32,906 nt of DNA from Streptomyces cellostaticus. GTDB taxonomy: Bacteria > Actinomycetota > Actinomycetes > Streptomycetales > Streptomycetaceae. This document shows positions 32,301 to 32,906 of this stretch, piece after piece. Made by a program: the position numbers and the translations under genes. How positions within the stretch are numbered: position 1 is the first letter of the stretch; each line of letters begins with the position of its first letter. Below the pieces are notes generated by a model. That model had not been told where the DNA came from. It did no database searches and worked only from the letters and a program-made list of their open reading frames with translations. Location of the stretch: NCBI RefSeq assembly GCF_001513965.1, contig NZ_KQ948062.1, forward strand, positions 1 to 32,906, written 5' to 3'.

Positions 32301-32906
32301 TCCGTGGTGATGCGGACGCCCTGGCCGGCGCTCGTCACCATGGCCAGCGGCGTGCCCTCCGCGTCGCACTCGAACGTGATCCAGTTGCCGTTGCGGTCGT
32401 CTATCTGTTCCAGCACCGCCAGGGCTTCGCCCCGGTCGGCGAAGTGCCAGGTGCGGAGGGTCTGCGGGTTAGTGATCGTGTAGCCGCCGTCCACCCGGTC
32501 CAGGGGCCAGCGGGGGCCGTGGGACGGGAGGGTGGGCAGGCCGGGGGCCGGGTGCGGGTACGCCAGGAGTAGGCCGTCCTCCGTGACGAAGACGACGCCC
32601 TTCGCGTCGATCTCCAGACGCTGGTCCAGGGTGGAGGACCAAGAGGGGCCGAACCAGCGGCCCAGGTGGTAGCCGGACTCCGCGCGCCGCTTGAGGATCA
32701 GAGGCAGCACACCGGGGAGGGTCGCGTCCGTCTGCGGCAGGAACATCTTGCCGGTGGCGACGTCCACCGGGTCGCCGCACTTCTTCACGGCGTCGTCTTG
32801 GCGGGAGTGATTCTGTGGGTTCTCGTCCACCTCCTGGCGGGCAGTTTTCCCGCCCGCGCCTTCCGCCGCCCCGCGTTCGCCGGCCGCCGCTTCCTCGGCG
32901 CCCTTG
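29366..32906 (-). CDS. RHS-repeat polymorphic toxin (5' end outside window)
   Basis: The frame covers at least 1179 codons and stays open to the right edge, so the true start is beyond 32906. A GTG at 32830 is in frame, but the 25 codons before it are Ala/Glu-rich with strong coding bias. After KKCGDPVDVATGKMF comes a DUF6531-type domain (bases about 32560-32790), then over 30 YD/RHS repeats such as TRYERDALGR and YTYDALGRRT. The RHS core ends with DPETGLHYNYFRHYDPETARYLTPDPLGL, at about 29760-29850. The last 110 residues are the variable toxin tip. It has GLVYFAKERELAEMYAKHYG and a strand VIEIQIPKSEY, which vaguely resembles ADP-ribosyltransferase-like toxins. Catalytic residues are not assigned. 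RHS shells encapsulate and deliver C-terminal toxins to competing cells. Confidence 0.9.
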   Translation of the reverse strand, partial: KGAEEAAAGERGAAEGAGGKTARQEVDENPQNHSRQDDAVKKCGDPVDVATGKMFLPQTDATLPGVLPLILKRRAESGYHLGRWFGPSWSSTLDQRLEIDAKGVVFVTEDGLLLAYPHPAPGLPTLPSHGPRWPLDRVDGGYTITNPQTLRTWHFADRGEALAVLEQIDDRNGNWITFECDAEGTPLAMVTSAGQGVRITTESGRVTAYHLAGANTELKRFGYTDGNLTEVINSSGLPLRFTYDDSDRVTSWTDTNDRSYTYEYDDQDRCTAQTGSAGHMATRFSYQEPDPETGLRVTTATNGEGHSTRYLVNDARQVVAEIDPLGAETRYHRDRYNRLLSQTDPLGHTTTFDYDEAGNTTRVIRPDGREARAEYNELGLPVKVVNPDGTVIRQGFDERGNRTSVTDPAGQTTHFTYTEAGHLRSVTDPLGHTTRVVCDRAGLPVEVTDPLGAVTRYERDALGRAISTTDPTGAVTRLEWTVEGHLSGRTAPDGTTESWTYDGEGNCTSHTDAMGGISRFEYTHFDLLTARTGPDEVRYEFDHDSELRLTKVTNPQGLTWTYEYDAAGHLVTETDFDDRALTYTHDAAGRLASRRNVLGEVLSFERNELGQVTCKDAAGQVTTYAYDLTDQLAQATGPEGTTVTLLRDRYGRLHSETVNSRTLSYTYDALGRRTGRTTPIGATTTWSYDAAGRRTDMVASGRVIGLTYDEAGRELARHIGGTIALEHTFDALGRLMTQSVTGAAGRMVQHRAYTYRADGNLIGIDDHLSGTRRFDLDAAGRVTAVHASGWTERYAYDEAGNQAQVSWPTDHPGQEAVGTRTYTGTRITRAGNVRYEHDALGRITLRQKTRLSRKPDTWRYEWDAEDRLTSVVTPDGARWRYTYDPLGRRTAKLRLAEDAETVLEKVDFTWDGTILCEQTTTSVDLPHPVTLTWDHQGLRPLSQTERITAANASQEEIDSRFFAIITDLVGTPSELIDEQGDIAWRTRSTLWGTTAWAANSSAYTPLRFPGQYYDPETGLHYNYFRHYDPETARYLTPDPLGLAPAPNPATYVHNPHIWTDHLGLAPDECPEEVQSIYKAPQRGQGDFQEQHGYRAEDFPGGPGDRYLNGLVYFAKERELAEMYAKHYGEGVIEIQIPKSEYLARFAEHERRYEGGPLTELEIPNSKVQELNQYPRIRHR

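Noticed and set aside
1..32906. CRISPR array, rRNA or intact insertion sequence
   Set aside because: No regularly spaced repeat-spacer pattern and no rRNA-like segment was seen. The tandem repeats are a TPR-coding array, YD repeats of the RHS gene and a 13-bp microsatellite-like array without spacers.
29745..32906. RHS gene being complete with GTG 32830 as its start
   Set aside because: The frame continues open to the window edge with strong coding bias, so a complete gene cannot be claimed.

Overview
The DNA is very GC-rich with strong G/C at third codon positions. Its gene families are typical of Streptomyces: DUF397 proteins, an mbl-type actin homologue, a matB malonyl-CoA synthetase and SAV_2336-type proteins. 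The window therefore looks like a Streptomyces (or close relative) chromosome. From memory, the order matB - carboxyltransferase - protease - kinase-like protein - mbl matches the SCO2444-SCO2451 stretch of S. coelicolor; this was not searched here.

Region 1 (1-8980) is an accessory island. It holds a small ABM-like protein gene, an IS110 transposase remnant, two tandem dynamin-like GTPases, weak small ORFs, and a short membrane protein followed by an NB-ARC/TPR (NLR-like) STAND ATPase. The membrane protein and the NLR share a glycine-rich motif of about 20 residues, two copies in the first and one in the second. This resembles amyloid-type homotypic signalling between a receptor and its effector. 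The island ends at a 3' half-tRNA (CAU anticodon) running from the anticodon arm to CCA, which looks like an attachment-site scar.

Region 2 (8981-10530) is mostly decayed sequence, with traces of one broken gene and one tiny ORF.

Region 3 (10531-13408) is regulatory and cell-shape genes: a STAS-ANTAR regulator, a divergent MEDS-HATPase protein, and mbl.

Region 4 (13554-21513, minus strand) is a four-gene operon of the vWA-MoxR-VMAP ternary conflict type. In transcription order it encodes a trypsin-co-occurring domain protein, a trypsin-VMAP-C protein, a MoxR AAA ATPase, and a 1580-residue protein. The last joins a vWA-like SAV_2336 domain to a kinase fold lacking catalytic residues, a SARP-like BTAD module and a HAD fold lacking its nucleophile. 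A nine-unit 13-bp tandem repeat lies between the protease and the ATPase genes.

Region 5 (21747-24540, minus) is a matB-carboxyltransferase operon supplying or using malonyl-type CoA esters. Region 6 (24596-27733) has an XRE-DUF397-methyltransferase operon with ATGA overlaps, a divergent anti-sigma-like HATPase gene and an Rpn-like nuclease gene. Region 7 (27759-32906, minus) is an RHS toxin gene whose 5' end lies outside the window, an overlapping S1/OB-like probable immunity gene and a DUF1266 gene.

Overall, five or so separate candidate conflict or defence modules (dynamin pair, NLR pair, VMAP ternary system, Rpn nuclease, RHS toxin/immunity) flank and interrupt conserved chromosomal genes.
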